A stretch of DNA of 64,000 bases from Hypericibacter adhaerens (GTDB lineage: Bacteria; Pseudomonadota; Alphaproteobacteria; Dongiales; Dongiaceae): contig NZ_CP042582.1 in assembly GCF_008728835.1 (NCBI RefSeq), forward strand, positions 3,313,001 to 3,377,000, given 5' to 3'. Positions 51,269 through 59,590 of the stretch are shown one piece after another. The notes beneath the pieces were generated by a model. The model worked only from the letters and a program-made list of their open reading frames with translations, did no database searches and was not told the DNA's origin. The translations under genes and the position numbers were made by a program. Position 1 is the first letter of the stretch. The number at the start of each line of letters is the position of its first letter.

Positions 51269-52456
51269 ATGGGTTTTGCCGACCAGATCACCGTCGAGGC
51301 GCTCGACCGGGATCCCTATCCCCTCTATGCCCGCCTGCGCCGCGAGGCGCCGGTGGCCTGGGTTCCGGCCGCCAATGTCTGGTTCGTCACGCGCTGGCAG
51401 GATGTCGAGTTCGTCAGCAAGAACACGGCGCTCTTCACGGCCGAGGTGCCGAGCTCGCCGGTCGAGCGTTCCATGGGCCGGCCCACCATCCTCACCAGCG
51501 ACGGCGAGGTCCATGACGAGCTGCGCTGCGGCTTCGACAGCAAATACAAGCCCCGCGCCGTGGCCGACTATATCGACGCGCTCGCCGACCCGATCATCCA
51601 GGACCATCTCGGCCGGATCGCACCCCGGGGCCAAGCCGACCTGATCGCCGATTATTTCGAGCCCGTCTCCAGCCTCTGCCTCGCGCGCTCGCTGGGGTTC
51701 GGCCATGTGGATGCGCCGACCCTGCTGCGCTGGTTCCACGGGCTCGCCGTCGGTGCGGCCAACTACGAGAACGATCCGGCCAAGCTCGCGATCTCCGACC
51801 CGATCAACCGGGAGGTCGAGGCGGCGATCCTGCCGATCTTCGAGCGGCTCGAGCGCGAGCCCGACGGCTCGGCTCTGTCGCATATGCTCCATGACGGCAT
51901 GAAGCCGGGAAAGACGCGGCCGCGCGAGTTCCTGCTGCCCTCGATCAAGATCGCGCTCCTGGGCGGCATGCAGGAACCGGGACATGGCGCCGCCTCGACG
52001 CTTGTCGCCCTGCTCGCCGATCCGATGCAGCACCGGCTGCTGCTGGCCGATTTCGACAAGCTGCTGCCCAAGGCCGCCGACGAGGGGCTGCGCTGGATGG
52101 CGCCGATCGGAACCCAGATGCGCCAGGCGACGCGCGATGTCGAGCTCGGCGGCGTCACCATCCCGGCCGGCGCGCCGGTCGCCTCGGTCATCTCCTCGGC
52201 CAGCCGCGACGAGGCGCGCTATCGCGAGCCCGACCGCTTCGACATCCGGCGCACCGAGACCGGCCACGCGGCCTATGGCTTCGGGTCCCATTTCTGCGCC
52301 GGCCGCTGGTTCGCCCAGCGCCTCGTGGTCTCGCTGCTGCGCGCCCTGCTGCAGCGGCTCCCCGACCTGACGCTGGTGCCGGACCGGCTGCCGCAGTTCC
52401 GCGGCTGGGAGTTCCGCGCGCCGACCTCGCTCCACGTGACCTTCACGCCGAACTGA
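51269..52456 (+). CDS. Cytochrome P450 (second, atypical I-helix)
   Basis: 395 residues. Heme loop AYGFGSHFCAGRWFAQRL (about 332-349) and K-helix EGLRW are normal. The I-helix reads LLGGMQEPGHGAAS (about 233-246), where the acid-alcohol pair used for oxygen activation in most P450s is replaced by Glu-Pro. Such changes occur in some P450s that use a substrate hydroxyl or other routes to protonate the oxygen. It could use the ferredoxin/reductase pair on the other strand. It is preceded by a terminator and by GGGAG. Confidence 0.9.
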   Translation: MGFADQITVEALDRDPYPLYARLRREAPVAWVPAANVWFVTRWQDVEFVSKNTALFTAEVPSSPVERSMGRPTILTSDGEVHDELRCGFDSKYKPRAVADYIDALADPIIQDHLGRIAPRGQADLIADYFEPVSSLCLARSLGFGHVDAPTLLRWFHGLAVGAANYENDPAKLAISDPINREVEAAILPIFERLEREPDGSALSHMLHDGMKPGKTRPREFLLPSIKIALLGGMQEPGHGAASTLVALLADPMQHRLLLADFDKLLPKAADEGLRWMAPIGTQMRQATRDVELGGVTIPAGAPVASVISSASRDEARYREPDRFDIRRTETGHAAYGFGSHFCAGRWFAQRLVVSLLRALLQRLPDLTLVPDRLPQFRGWEFRAPTSLHVTFTPN

Positions 52457-52507
52457 CGGGACGGCAGGCAGCAAACCACGGCTCGAGGGAAGGCGCGTTC
52501 ACTCTCT

Positions 52508-52603
52508 CGTCATCCCCGCGAAGGCGGGGATCCATGAACACCCATCGAGCAAGATTAAGCCAAGGTCCGTGTTCATGGATGCCGGCCCAAAGCCGGCATG
52601 ACG
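52508..52603. repeat. CGTCA...TGACG palindromic repeat, copy 2
   Basis: 96 bp. The left arm CGTCATCCCCGCGAAGGCGG continues to GGATCCATGAACAC; the right arm starts GTGTTCATGGATGCCGG and ends GGCATGACG. The arms are imperfect inverted repeats of about 34 bp, and each contains its own hairpin. The middle AAGATTAAGCC matches copy 1 (AAGATTGGGCC). No coding capacity. It lies between the convergent P450 and iron-uptake genes. Confidence 0.82.
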
Positions 52604-52660
52604 AATAAAAGCTCCCGTCGTTTGTGTTTGCGTCTCAGCACGTCCCTGGGCGCAAAGAAG

Positions 52661-52690
52661 AACCGCGACGACCTCGCGGTCGCCGCGGTT
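52661..52690 (-). terminator. Terminator of the iron-uptake operon
   Basis: On the minus strand a 13-bp stem with a GCGA loop (one G-T pair) runs from 52690 to 52661 and is followed by CTTCTTT. It lies 28 bases after the stop of the last gene of the operon. Confidence 0.75.
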
Positions 52691-52718
52691 TCCGGTTCTG
52701 GTCGGCTGTAATCGAGCG

Positions 52719-53561
52719 TCAGTTCAGCCCGAGCTTCCCGCGCAGCTGGGACAGGTCCTCGGCCAGCGTGTTGACGGCGCCAGCGAGCACCTTTCGGTCC
52801 TCGTCCGTCAGCTTGTCATAGAGCTCGAAGCCGTCGCCCTTCTTGTATTTCGACAGCGTGGTATCGAGGGTCTGGAAGTTGTCGGCGACCTTCTTCACGA
52901 AGGCCGGATCGTCTTTCTCGACCAGCGGCCGGAACAGCTCGAAGATCTTGCGCGAGCCTTCGAAATTGGCCTGAAAGTCGAACAGATCGGTGTGGCTGTA
53001 GCGATCCTCCTCGCCCGAGATCTTCGTGGCGGCCACCTCTTCCATCAGCGCTGCCGCGCCGCCCACCACCTTGTCCGGCGGGAAGGTCAGCTCGGCGATG
53101 CGCTTGTTGAGCTCGTTGACGTCGGCCATCAGCTTGTCGGCGATGGGCGCCAGGCCCTCGGTGCTGTTCTTTGCCCAGAGGCCGTACTCGAGGCGATGGA
53201 AGCCGGGGAAGGTCGGATCGGCCTCGCCCTGCTCGTAATCGTCGGCGCGCGAATCGATCGAGGCGTCGAGGTCGCTGAACAGCTCGGCCACCGGCTCGAC
53301 CGCCTCGTAGCTCATGCGGGTCGGACCGAACAGCGTCTTGGCCTTGTCGATATCGCCGGCCTTGACGGCATCGGTGAAGGCCTTGGTGTCGGCCACCAGC
53401 TTCTGCAGCTTCTCGGACACGTAGATCTTGTATTCGGAGACCGGCCCCACGAGCTCCATCGGCTCGACGGCGGCACGGGCGGGAATCGCCATGCTGCCCA
53501 GCGCGACGGCCCCCAGCGTGATCGCCATCGTCGCGGCCATGAGAGGAAGGCGTAGCGTCAT
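52719..53561 (-). CDS. EfeO-like periplasmic iron-binding protein without cupredoxin domain
   Basis: 280 residues with a cleavable signal (about 1-30). The rest is the helical imelysin-like (M75) domain with GFHRLEYGLW, the HxxE iron-binding motif. There is no N-terminal cupredoxin domain, so it is EfeM-like. It resembles the C-terminal domain of the EfeO at 54932 (EDRYSHTDLFDFQANFEGSR against EDRYSHGDLADFQASLEGSR, each counted as 20). AGGAG precedes the ATG. It is the last gene of the efe operon and probably binds ferric or ferrous iron for delivery to EfeU. Confidence 0.88.
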   Translation of the reverse strand: MTLRLPLMAATMAITLGAVALGSMAIPARAAVEPMELVGPVSEYKIYVSEKLQKLVADTKAFTDAVKAGDIDKAKTLFGPTRMSYEAVEPVAELFSDLDASIDSRADDYEQGEADPTFPGFHRLEYGLWAKNSTEGLAPIADKLMADVNELNKRIAELTFPPDKVVGGAAALMEEVAATKISGEEDRYSHTDLFDFQANFEGSRKIFELFRPLVEKDDPAFVKKVADNFQTLDTTLSKYKKGDGFELYDKLTDEDRKVLAGAVNTLAEDLSQLRGKLGLN

Positions 53562-53592
53562 ATCGATAACTCCTGTCTTCTGATGCGCTTTG

Positions 53593-54915
53593 TCAGTTGC
53601 CGGGCTGAGCGGCGCCGGCAGCCTCCAGCAGTGTCCTGCCCAAAAAGTCCCTCTCATTGGCGACGCCGGGCAAGGTGAAGAAAAAGCCGCCGCCGACTGG
53701 CTTGATGTATTCCTCGAGCGGCTCGCCATCGAGCCGCTTCTGGACCGTGATGAACCCCTTCTCCAGGTCCGACTGGTAGGCGATGAACAAGAGCCCCTGG
53801 TCGAGCTGGCCCGACTTGGTGACGCCGTTCGAGTAGTTGAAAGGCCGCCGCAGGATAAGGTTGGCCTCCGATCCGTGCGTACGCGGATTGGCGAGCCGGA
53901 TATGGGCGTCGAGCGGCGTGAGCTTGCCTTCTGGATCGTTCGTGTAGTCCGGAAGGTCGTGCTCCGTGGTGCCCTGCATCGGCGCGCCGGTCGCCTTGTG
54001 GCGACCGATGATGGCCTGCTGCTCCTGCAGGGGCGTGCGGTCCCAGCGCTCGACGAAGTTGCGGATGATGCGCACCGCCTGGTAGGTGCCGTGGGTCGCC
54101 CAGCCGGGCTCGTCGCTGTCGGGCTGTACCCAGACGATGCGTTCCATCATATCGGTGTCGTGCGGGCTCGGATTGGCCGAGCCGTCGCGGAACCCGAGGA
54201 AATTGCGGGCGCTCTCCGGCGGCACGCCAGGCTTCACCAGGATGGGCGGCACCGAGCCTTCCTGCTTCCAGCGCAGCAGCAGCAGATCCGGCAGCTTCTT
54301 CACGATGTCGCGCAGCGCATGGATGTTGGTATCGGGCGTGTTCGAGCTGAACTGCAGCGAGAGATCGCCGTGGCAGAGCGACGGCTCGAGCGCGTCGTTG
54401 CGGAAGCTCGTCATGCGGATGAGACGCGCCGGCTTGTGCGGCTTGAGCCCGTAGCGCTCGTCGAACAGCGATGCGCCGATCGAAGCCGTGATCGTGAGGT
54501 TGTCCGGCGTCACCACCGGCCCCAGGATGCCGTTATCGGCCGGCGGCAGCTTCGGATCGAGCTGGGGCGGCTCGCCGCCCTGGGTGAGGAAGGCGATCCG
54601 CTCGGTCAGGATCTGGAACATCCGCACCAGATCGGCCGGCGTCTTGGCGAGCACGTCGAAGCTCGCCACCATGCCCGCTGCCGGACGCGGCGTGACGATC
54701 CCCGCCTGGCGCAGGCCGTAGAAAGGCTGGCGCTCCAGCGCCTTGTCGGAGACCGGCGCGTTGGTGACGCTTTCATTGTCGGCCTGCGCCGGCGCGCCGG
54801 CGACGAGGCTGCCGGTGAGCGCGCCGCCCGCGGCTCCCAGCCCGATCAGGACGCGACGCCGGCTTGTCGCGGTGGAATCGATCGATGCCGGCTCATTCGG
54901 TTTGCGGTCTTTCAT
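53593..54915 (-). CDS. efeB: Deferrochelatase/peroxidase EfeB (DyP-type)
   Basis: 440 residues. A Tat signal, SRRRVLIGLGAAGGALTG, lies in the first 45 residues, so heme is loaded before export. GFRDGSANP is the GxxDG motif with the catalytic aspartate, and DAHIRLANPR contains the heme-ligand histidine. EfeB oxidises ferrous iron or handles heme on the periplasmic side. ATG at 54915 follows GGGAGGGG; an earlier ATG at 54939 overlaps the upstream gene. Confidence 0.92.
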   Translation of the reverse strand: MKDRKPNEPASIDSTATSRRRVLIGLGAAGGALTGSLVAGAPAQADNESVTNAPVSDKALERQPFYGLRQAGIVTPRPAAGMVASFDVLAKTPADLVRMFQILTERIAFLTQGGEPPQLDPKLPPADNGILGPVVTPDNLTITASIGASLFDERYGLKPHKPARLIRMTSFRNDALEPSLCHGDLSLQFSSNTPDTNIHALRDIVKKLPDLLLLRWKQEGSVPPILVKPGVPPESARNFLGFRDGSANPSPHDTDMMERIVWVQPDSDEPGWATHGTYQAVRIIRNFVERWDRTPLQEQQAIIGRHKATGAPMQGTTEHDLPDYTNDPEGKLTPLDAHIRLANPRTHGSEANLILRRPFNYSNGVTKSGQLDQGLLFIAYQSDLEKGFITVQKRLDGEPLEEYIKPVGGGFFFTLPGVANERDFLGRTLLEAAGAAQPGN

Positions 54916-54931
54916 CGTCCCCTCCCAGGGC

Positions 54932-56131
54932 TCATTCAAGACCCAGTGCGGCGTTGAGCTTGGTGATCTCGGTGGAAAGCGAAGCGAACTGATCGGCGAG
55001 CGCCTTGCGGTCCGCCTCGCCCAGGCGGTCGTAGGACAGGTACTGATCCTGCGGCTTGAAGCCGGCGAGCTTGGCCGAAGTCGCCTCGAACGCGGCGTCG
55101 AGGCTCTTGGCCAGATCGGGATTGGCCTTCTCGGTCAACGGGCGCAGCAGCGTGACGATCTTGCGGCTGCCTTCGAGGCTGGCCTGGAAGTCCGCGAGGT
55201 CGCCGTGGCTGTAGCGATCCTCGTCGCCGGTGGCGGCGCTGTCGGCGACCTTGGTCAGGAGCCGCGCGGCGCTGTCCGCCATCTTCTCGGGCGGAACCTG
55301 CAGCCCGCGGACCCGCTGCTGCAGGGCGGTGACGTCGGCCAAGAGCTTGTCGGCCACGGGTGCCAGGCCTTCGGCGCTGTTGCGGGCGAAGAGCCCGTAT
55401 TCGAGACGGTGGAAGCCGCCGAAGGCGGGGTCCTCCTCCTGCTTCTCGAAATAGGTCGCGCGCGCATTGATGGCGGTGTCGAGATCGGCGAAGCGGTCGG
55501 CCACCGGCTCGAGATGCTTGTAGGCGGTGTGGGCCGGCCCATAGAGCGTCTTGGCCAGCTCGACATCGCCGGCCTTGACCGCGTCGGTGAATTGCTGAGT
55601 CGCCGTCACCAGCGCGCCCGCTTCCATGACGAGGAAGACCTTGTATTCGGCCAGCGGGCCGATGAAGGCGGTCATCGAGGGCTTGGCGGCCTCGGCGGCG
55701 GAGGCGGCCGAGGGCGTCACATGGAGCTTGCCGCGCGGATTGCTCAGCAGACCGCAGGTGATGTCGTAGTCGCCGGGCGCCAGCTTGGTCGTCATGGTCC
55801 GGCTCAGGCCCGGCGTGATGTTCTCGCGCTCCTCGACCACATAGACGCCGTCGAGGATCTCCCACTCGACGGTGCGGCTCGAGTTGTTGACGATCGTGAA
55901 GGTGCTGGGCCCGGCCGCGACCGTGATCTCGTTGGGATCGCAGGTCGCGTCGGTGATGGTGACGGTCAGGGCGCCTTCCGCGGTTCCCGTCTGGGCGCGC
56001 TTCGCCCCTTCCGAGGCGAAGTAGAAGGCGGCACCGGCGACGATCACCAGGAGCGCTGCGCCCGCGATCGCGAGCCTCATCAGCGCCGGTGCGGGGCGGC
56101 CGGGTTGGGCGGAGGGAGGATTTGACGCCAT
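54932..56131 (-). CDS. efeO: Iron uptake protein EfeO (cupredoxin + imelysin domains)
   Basis: 399 residues. One membrane anchor or uncleaved signal (about 18-40), a cupredoxin domain (about 50-140, with Cys in DATCDPNE and in YDITCGLLSNP), and the imelysin-like domain with GFHRLEYGLF (HxxE). This is the full EfeO form. It supplies EfeU with iron after oxidation at the cupredoxin site. It lies 23 bp after efeU in transcription order. Confidence 0.9.
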   Translation of the reverse strand: MASNPPSAQPGRPAPALMRLAIAGAALLVIVAGAAFYFASEGAKRAQTGTAEGALTVTITDATCDPNEITVAAGPSTFTIVNNSSRTVEWEILDGVYVVEERENITPGLSRTMTTKLAPGDYDITCGLLSNPRGKLHVTPSAASAAEAAKPSMTAFIGPLAEYKVFLVMEAGALVTATQQFTDAVKAGDVELAKTLYGPAHTAYKHLEPVADRFADLDTAINARATYFEKQEEDPAFGGFHRLEYGLFARNSAEGLAPVADKLLADVTALQQRVRGLQVPPEKMADSAARLLTKVADSAATGDEDRYSHGDLADFQASLEGSRKIVTLLRPLTEKANPDLAKSLDAAFEATSAKLAGFKPQDQYLSYDRLGEADRKALADQFASLSTEITKLNAALGLE

Positions 56132-56154
56132 GATAAAGGGGCTCGTGATCGCCG

Positions 56155-56997
56155 TCAGCGATTCGGCTGGTTGCTGGGAATGACGGCGGGACGGGCCATC
56201 GGGGGCGCAAGGAACAGGAAGAGCGTGACCGCCAGGAACAGGACATAGGCGACGACGGCACCCAAGCTGGGCGCGTCCTGGTAGCCGAAGAAGCCGGCGA
56301 AGACCGTGCCGACCGGGCTGTCCATCGGCAGCGTGCCGCTCAGATCGAAGACGACCGTCTGGAGATGGTTCCAGATGCCCGCTTCATGCAGCGAGCGCAG
56401 CGCGCCGGCGAGGATGCCGGCCGCGACCACGAGCACGAAGACGCCGGTCCAGCGGAAGAAGCGGCGCAGATTGAGCTTCACGCCGCCGACATAGATGCCG
56501 TAGCCGAGCAGCACCGCGACCAGGACGCCGAGCAGCGCGCCCAGGGGCGCGCCGCTGCCCGTGCTCTGCTGGAAGATCGCCAGCAGGAAGAAAACCGATT
56601 CCACGCCCTCGCGCGCGACCGCGAAGAAGATCATGGCGATGAGCGCCCAGGCCTGGCCGCTGGAATGCGCGAGCGCCGCATCGACCGAGGCGTGGAGCGA
56701 GGCCTTGATCGAGCGCGAGACCTTGCGCATCCAGAACACCATCGAGGTGAGCACCGCCACCGCGACGAAGCCGATGATCGCCTCGAACAGCTCCTGGAGC
56801 TTCTGCGGGAACTCGGCGCTGGCGAACTGCAACCCGGCGCCGACGAAGAGCGACATGGCGACCGCGAGCAGGATTCCGACCCATACGGTCGGCATCCAGG
56901 CGCCGCGGCCCGTCTGCTTGAGGTAGCTGGCGATCAGGCCGACGATGAGCGCGGCCTCGATGCCCTCGCGCAGCATGATCAGGAAAGGAATTAGCAT
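56155..56997 (-). CDS. efeU: Ferrous iron permease EfeU (FTR1 family)
   Basis: 280 residues, seven hydrophobic segments. Two REGxE motifs, LREGIEAAL (about 9-17) and AREGVESVF (about 129-137), are the paired iron-binding sites of FTR1/EfeU permeases. First gene of the efeUOB operon, with a Fur-box-like site 68 bases upstream of the ATG. Confidence 0.93.
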   Translation of the reverse strand: MLIPFLIMLREGIEAALIVGLIASYLKQTGRGAWMPTVWVGILLAVAMSLFVGAGLQFASAEFPQKLQELFEAIIGFVAVAVLTSMVFWMRKVSRSIKASLHASVDAALAHSSGQAWALIAMIFFAVAREGVESVFFLLAIFQQSTGSGAPLGALLGVLVAVLLGYGIYVGGVKLNLRRFFRWTGVFVLVVAAGILAGALRSLHEAGIWNHLQTVVFDLSGTLPMDSPVGTVFAGFFGYQDAPSLGAVVAYVLFLAVTLFLFLAPPMARPAVIPSNQPNR

Positions 56998-57064
56998 TGA
57001 GACGCACTCGCAAGCTGGGCGCGGAGTCCGCCCTCTGACGGGCTTGGCTCCCGCCTCACTTTAA

Positions 57065-57083
57065 GAACGACTATCATTCGCAT
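57065..57083 (-). promoter_or_regulatory. Fur-box-like site of the efe operon
   Basis: On the minus strand it reads ATGCGAATGATAGTCGTTC, where AATGATAgTCgTT matches the classical AATGATAATCATT core in 11 of 13 positions. It is the only such site seen and is in the right place to control efeU. In alphaproteobacteria Fur, Mur or Irr could bind; which one cannot be told. Confidence 0.62.
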
Positions 57084-57224
57084 AGGTGAGCGACAATGGA
57101 AAGGCGACATAATTTCGCATTTTTAATCAAGACGTTGGCATCGCTCCCCAAAGGATCGGGGTGAGCAGATCGAAAGTTAGGCGTTGCCGGCGCCGGACCC
57201 GCTCTCCTCCTGCCCGCCGCCGCT

Positions 57225-57998
57225 TCAGGTTCTGACCGACAACCCATTGTCCACAAAGAGAGTCTCGCCATTGACGAAGCTGGCTTCCTCGCTGGCCAGG
57301 AACAGCACGGCCCGCGCGATCTCGACCGGCTCGCAGATGCGACCCTGCATGTCGATGATGTCGGCCTCGCTCACATTGACCCCGTAGCCGCGCAGCGCAT
57401 TGATCTCGCGCAATCCGTGGCCGGTCCGGATGAAGCCGGGACAGACGGCGTTGCAGCGGATGTTCTGGTCGCGGTACTCGGTCGCGATCGCCTTGGTGAA
57501 GGCGTGGCAGGCGCCCTTGGTCGAGCAGTAGGCGACCTCCATTGGCGTGGCGAGGATGGCCGAAACCGAGGAGGTGTTGACGATCACGCCCTTCCCCTTC
57601 TTCAGCATCCCGGGGATCACCGCCCCGGTCATGAAGAACATCGAATGGACGTTGATGTCGAAGAGCCGCTTCCATTCGGCGGTGCTCGTCTCGTGGAACG
57701 GCTTCACGATGGTGGTGCCGGCATGGTTGTGCAGCACGTCGACCGGCCCGAAGCGCTCGGCCGCCTGGCGCACGGCGTCCGTGACGGCCTCCTCGCCCGA
57801 AACGTCGGCCTCGATCATCAGGGCTTCGGCGCCCGATGCCGTCAACTCCGCCGCCAGGTCGCGACCGGCCTGACCCAGGATATCGACGATCGTGACCTTG
57901 GCGCCCTCGGCCGCGAACAGACGCGAGGCCTCGCCGCCCACCCCCGCCGCCCCGCCCGAAACCAGCACGTGACGGCCTTCGAAACGCTTGGAACCCAT
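57225..57998 (-). CDS. Short-chain dehydrogenase/reductase
   Basis: 257 residues. The cofactor loop is SGGAAGVGGEAS rather than the usual TGxxxGxG. VDILHNHAGT-like NAG region (VLHNHAGT), Ser in NTSSVSAIL and YCSTKGACHAF (catalytic Tyr and Lys) show a complete active site. An Asp at the end of the second strand (VDILG) suggests NAD(H). Substrate unknown. The ATG at 57998 fits the family start. It is divergent from the Nramp transporter gene. Confidence 0.85.
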   Translation of the reverse strand: MGSKRFEGRHVLVSGGAAGVGGEASRLFAAEGAKVTIVDILGQAGRDLAAELTASGAEALMIEADVSGEEAVTDAVRQAAERFGPVDVLHNHAGTTIVKPFHETSTAEWKRLFDINVHSMFFMTGAVIPGMLKKGKGVIVNTSSVSAILATPMEVAYCSTKGACHAFTKAIATEYRDQNIRCNAVCPGFIRTGHGLREINALRGYGVNVSEADIIDMQGRICEPVEIARAVLFLASEEASFVNGETLFVDNGLSVRT

Positions 57999-58104
57999 GA
58001 CGCTGACGCTCTCCCTTGGATGAACAGACCCCGGTGCCTGTTGGCCCGCGCAAGAGACAATGGCGACCGCCGCGATGGCAATAGCCCATGCCGCGCTTAT
58101 CCCG

Positions 58105-58185
58105 TCCCCCCGCATCGCGGGGGAGGGTCAGGAGGGGACTGCTCGCCGACCGATGCCGCGCAGCCCCCTTCCTGACCTTCTCCCT
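58105..58185. repeat. GC-rich imperfect palindrome upstream of the Nramp gene
   Basis: GGGAGGGTCAGGAGGGG (58121-58137) pairs imperfectly with CCCCTTCCTGACCTTCTCCC (58165-58184). The left part also forms its own hairpin (CCCCCCGC / GCGGGGG). Such elements are common between genes in alphaproteobacteria. It is not the same family as the CGTCAT repeats. Confidence 0.55.
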
Positions 58186-58255
58186 TGCCGGAGGAAAGGA
58201 CATACCGAAGACCGTCGCTTGATCTGCCGCGGCGGCTCCGTCAGGTTCAGGCTTC

Positions 58256-59578
58256 ATGTATCGGTTCCCCACCACCGCCACGGCCCCCTTCTGCCCCTCC
58301 GAAGTCCGCGGCTCGGTCTTCATCGACCCGGGCCTCGCCTTGTGGCGCCGGATGCTGCGCTTCGCGGGGCCAGGGCTGCTGATCTCGGTCGGCTATATGG
58401 ACCCCGGCAACTGGGCGACCGACATCGCCGCCGGCTCCCAGTTCGGCTACAGCCTGCTCTTCGTCGTGGTGCTCTCGAGCCTCGCGGCCATCCTGCTGCA
58501 GACCTTGTGCCTGCGGCTGGGGATCGTGGCCGGCAAGGACCTGGCGCGCGCCTCGCGCGAGCGCTACCGGCCCGCCGTCTCGAACGCGATGTGGGTCTTC
58601 GCCGAGATCGCGATCATCGCCTGCGATGTCGCCGAGGTGCTGGGCTGCGCGCTGGCCTTGAAGCTGCTGCTGGGCGTGCCGCTGCCTTGGGGCATCGTGC
58701 TGACCGGCCTCGACACGGTGATCGTGCTGGGGCTGCAGGGCCGCGGCTTCCGCCGGCTCGAGGCGATCGTGCTGGGGCTGATCGCCACCATCGGCATCTG
58801 CTTCCTGCTGCAGCTCATCCTCATCGGCCCGGACATCGGCGGGATCCTGAGCGGCCTCGTGCCCCGGGTCGCCGCCTTCGAGGATACCGACGCGCTCTAC
58901 ATCTCGATCGGCATCCTCGGCGCCACCGTGATGCCGCACAACCTCTATCTCCATTCCTCGATCGTCCAGACCCGCGTCAGCGGCGAGAGCGCCCCCGCCA
59001 AGCGCAACGCGATCCGGCTCGCGACCTTGGACACCGCCGGCTCGCTGGGGCTCGCGCTGCTCGTCAATGCGGCGATCCTGATCCTCGCCGCCGCCGCGTT
59101 CCATGCGACCGGCGCCACCACCGTCACCGATATCGAGGATGCCTATCGCCTGCTCGAGCCGATCGCCGGCACGGCTTTCGCGAGCTTCCTGTTCGGGCTG
59201 GCGCTCCTCGCCTCGGGCCAGAGCTCGACCTTCACCGGCACCATCGCCGGCCAGGTGATCATGGAGGGTTTCCTCGACCTGAAGATCCCCTGCTATCAGC
59301 GCCGGCTGATCACCCGCACGCTGGCCCTGGTGCCGGCGCTCATCGGCGTGCTGACGATGGGCGAGCATGCGGTCGGCCGCCTCCTGGTCTTCAGCCAGGT
59401 GGTGTTGAGCGCGCAGCTCCCCTTCGCGATCTTCCCGCTGATCCGCCTCACCAGCGACCGCCGCGTGATGGGAGCCTTCACCAGCCCTCCCCTCCTCGCC
59501 GCGACCGCCTGGATTCTCTTTCTTGCCATCACCGCGGCCAATCTCTGGCTGCTGCTGCAGACCGTCGGCCTCGTCTGA
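58256..59578 (+). CDS. mntH: Nramp-family divalent metal transporter
   Basis: 440 residues, eleven membrane segments. YMDPGNWATDIAAGS in helix 1 contains the DPGN metal-binding motif and ATVMPHNLYLHSS in helix 6 the MPH motif with the Met that selects Mn/Fe over Ca/Mg. Proton-coupled import of manganese or iron is expected. The ribosome-binding site before the ATG is poor (CAGGTTCAGG), and I see no MntR/Mur box. Confidence 0.92.
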   Translation: MYRFPTTATAPFCPSEVRGSVFIDPGLALWRRMLRFAGPGLLISVGYMDPGNWATDIAAGSQFGYSLLFVVVLSSLAAILLQTLCLRLGIVAGKDLARASRERYRPAVSNAMWVFAEIAIIACDVAEVLGCALALKLLLGVPLPWGIVLTGLDTVIVLGLQGRGFRRLEAIVLGLIATIGICFLLQLILIGPDIGGILSGLVPRVAAFEDTDALYISIGILGATVMPHNLYLHSSIVQTRVSGESAPAKRNAIRLATLDTAGSLGLALLVNAAILILAAAAFHATGATTVTDIEDAYRLLEPIAGTAFASFLFGLALLASGQSSTFTGTIAGQVIMEGFLDLKIPCYQRRLITRTLALVPALIGVLTMGEHAVGRLLVFSQVVLSAQLPFAIFPLIRLTSDRRVMGAFTSPPLLAATAWILFLAITAANLWLLLQTVGLV

Positions 59579-59590
59579 CGGCGCCCGGCT

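Noticed and set aside
57110-57224. Terminator or small gene between the SDR and the Fur-box region
   Set aside because: A weak stem (CTCCCC/GGGGTGAG) without a T tract and no open frame with a start signal; nothing supportable.
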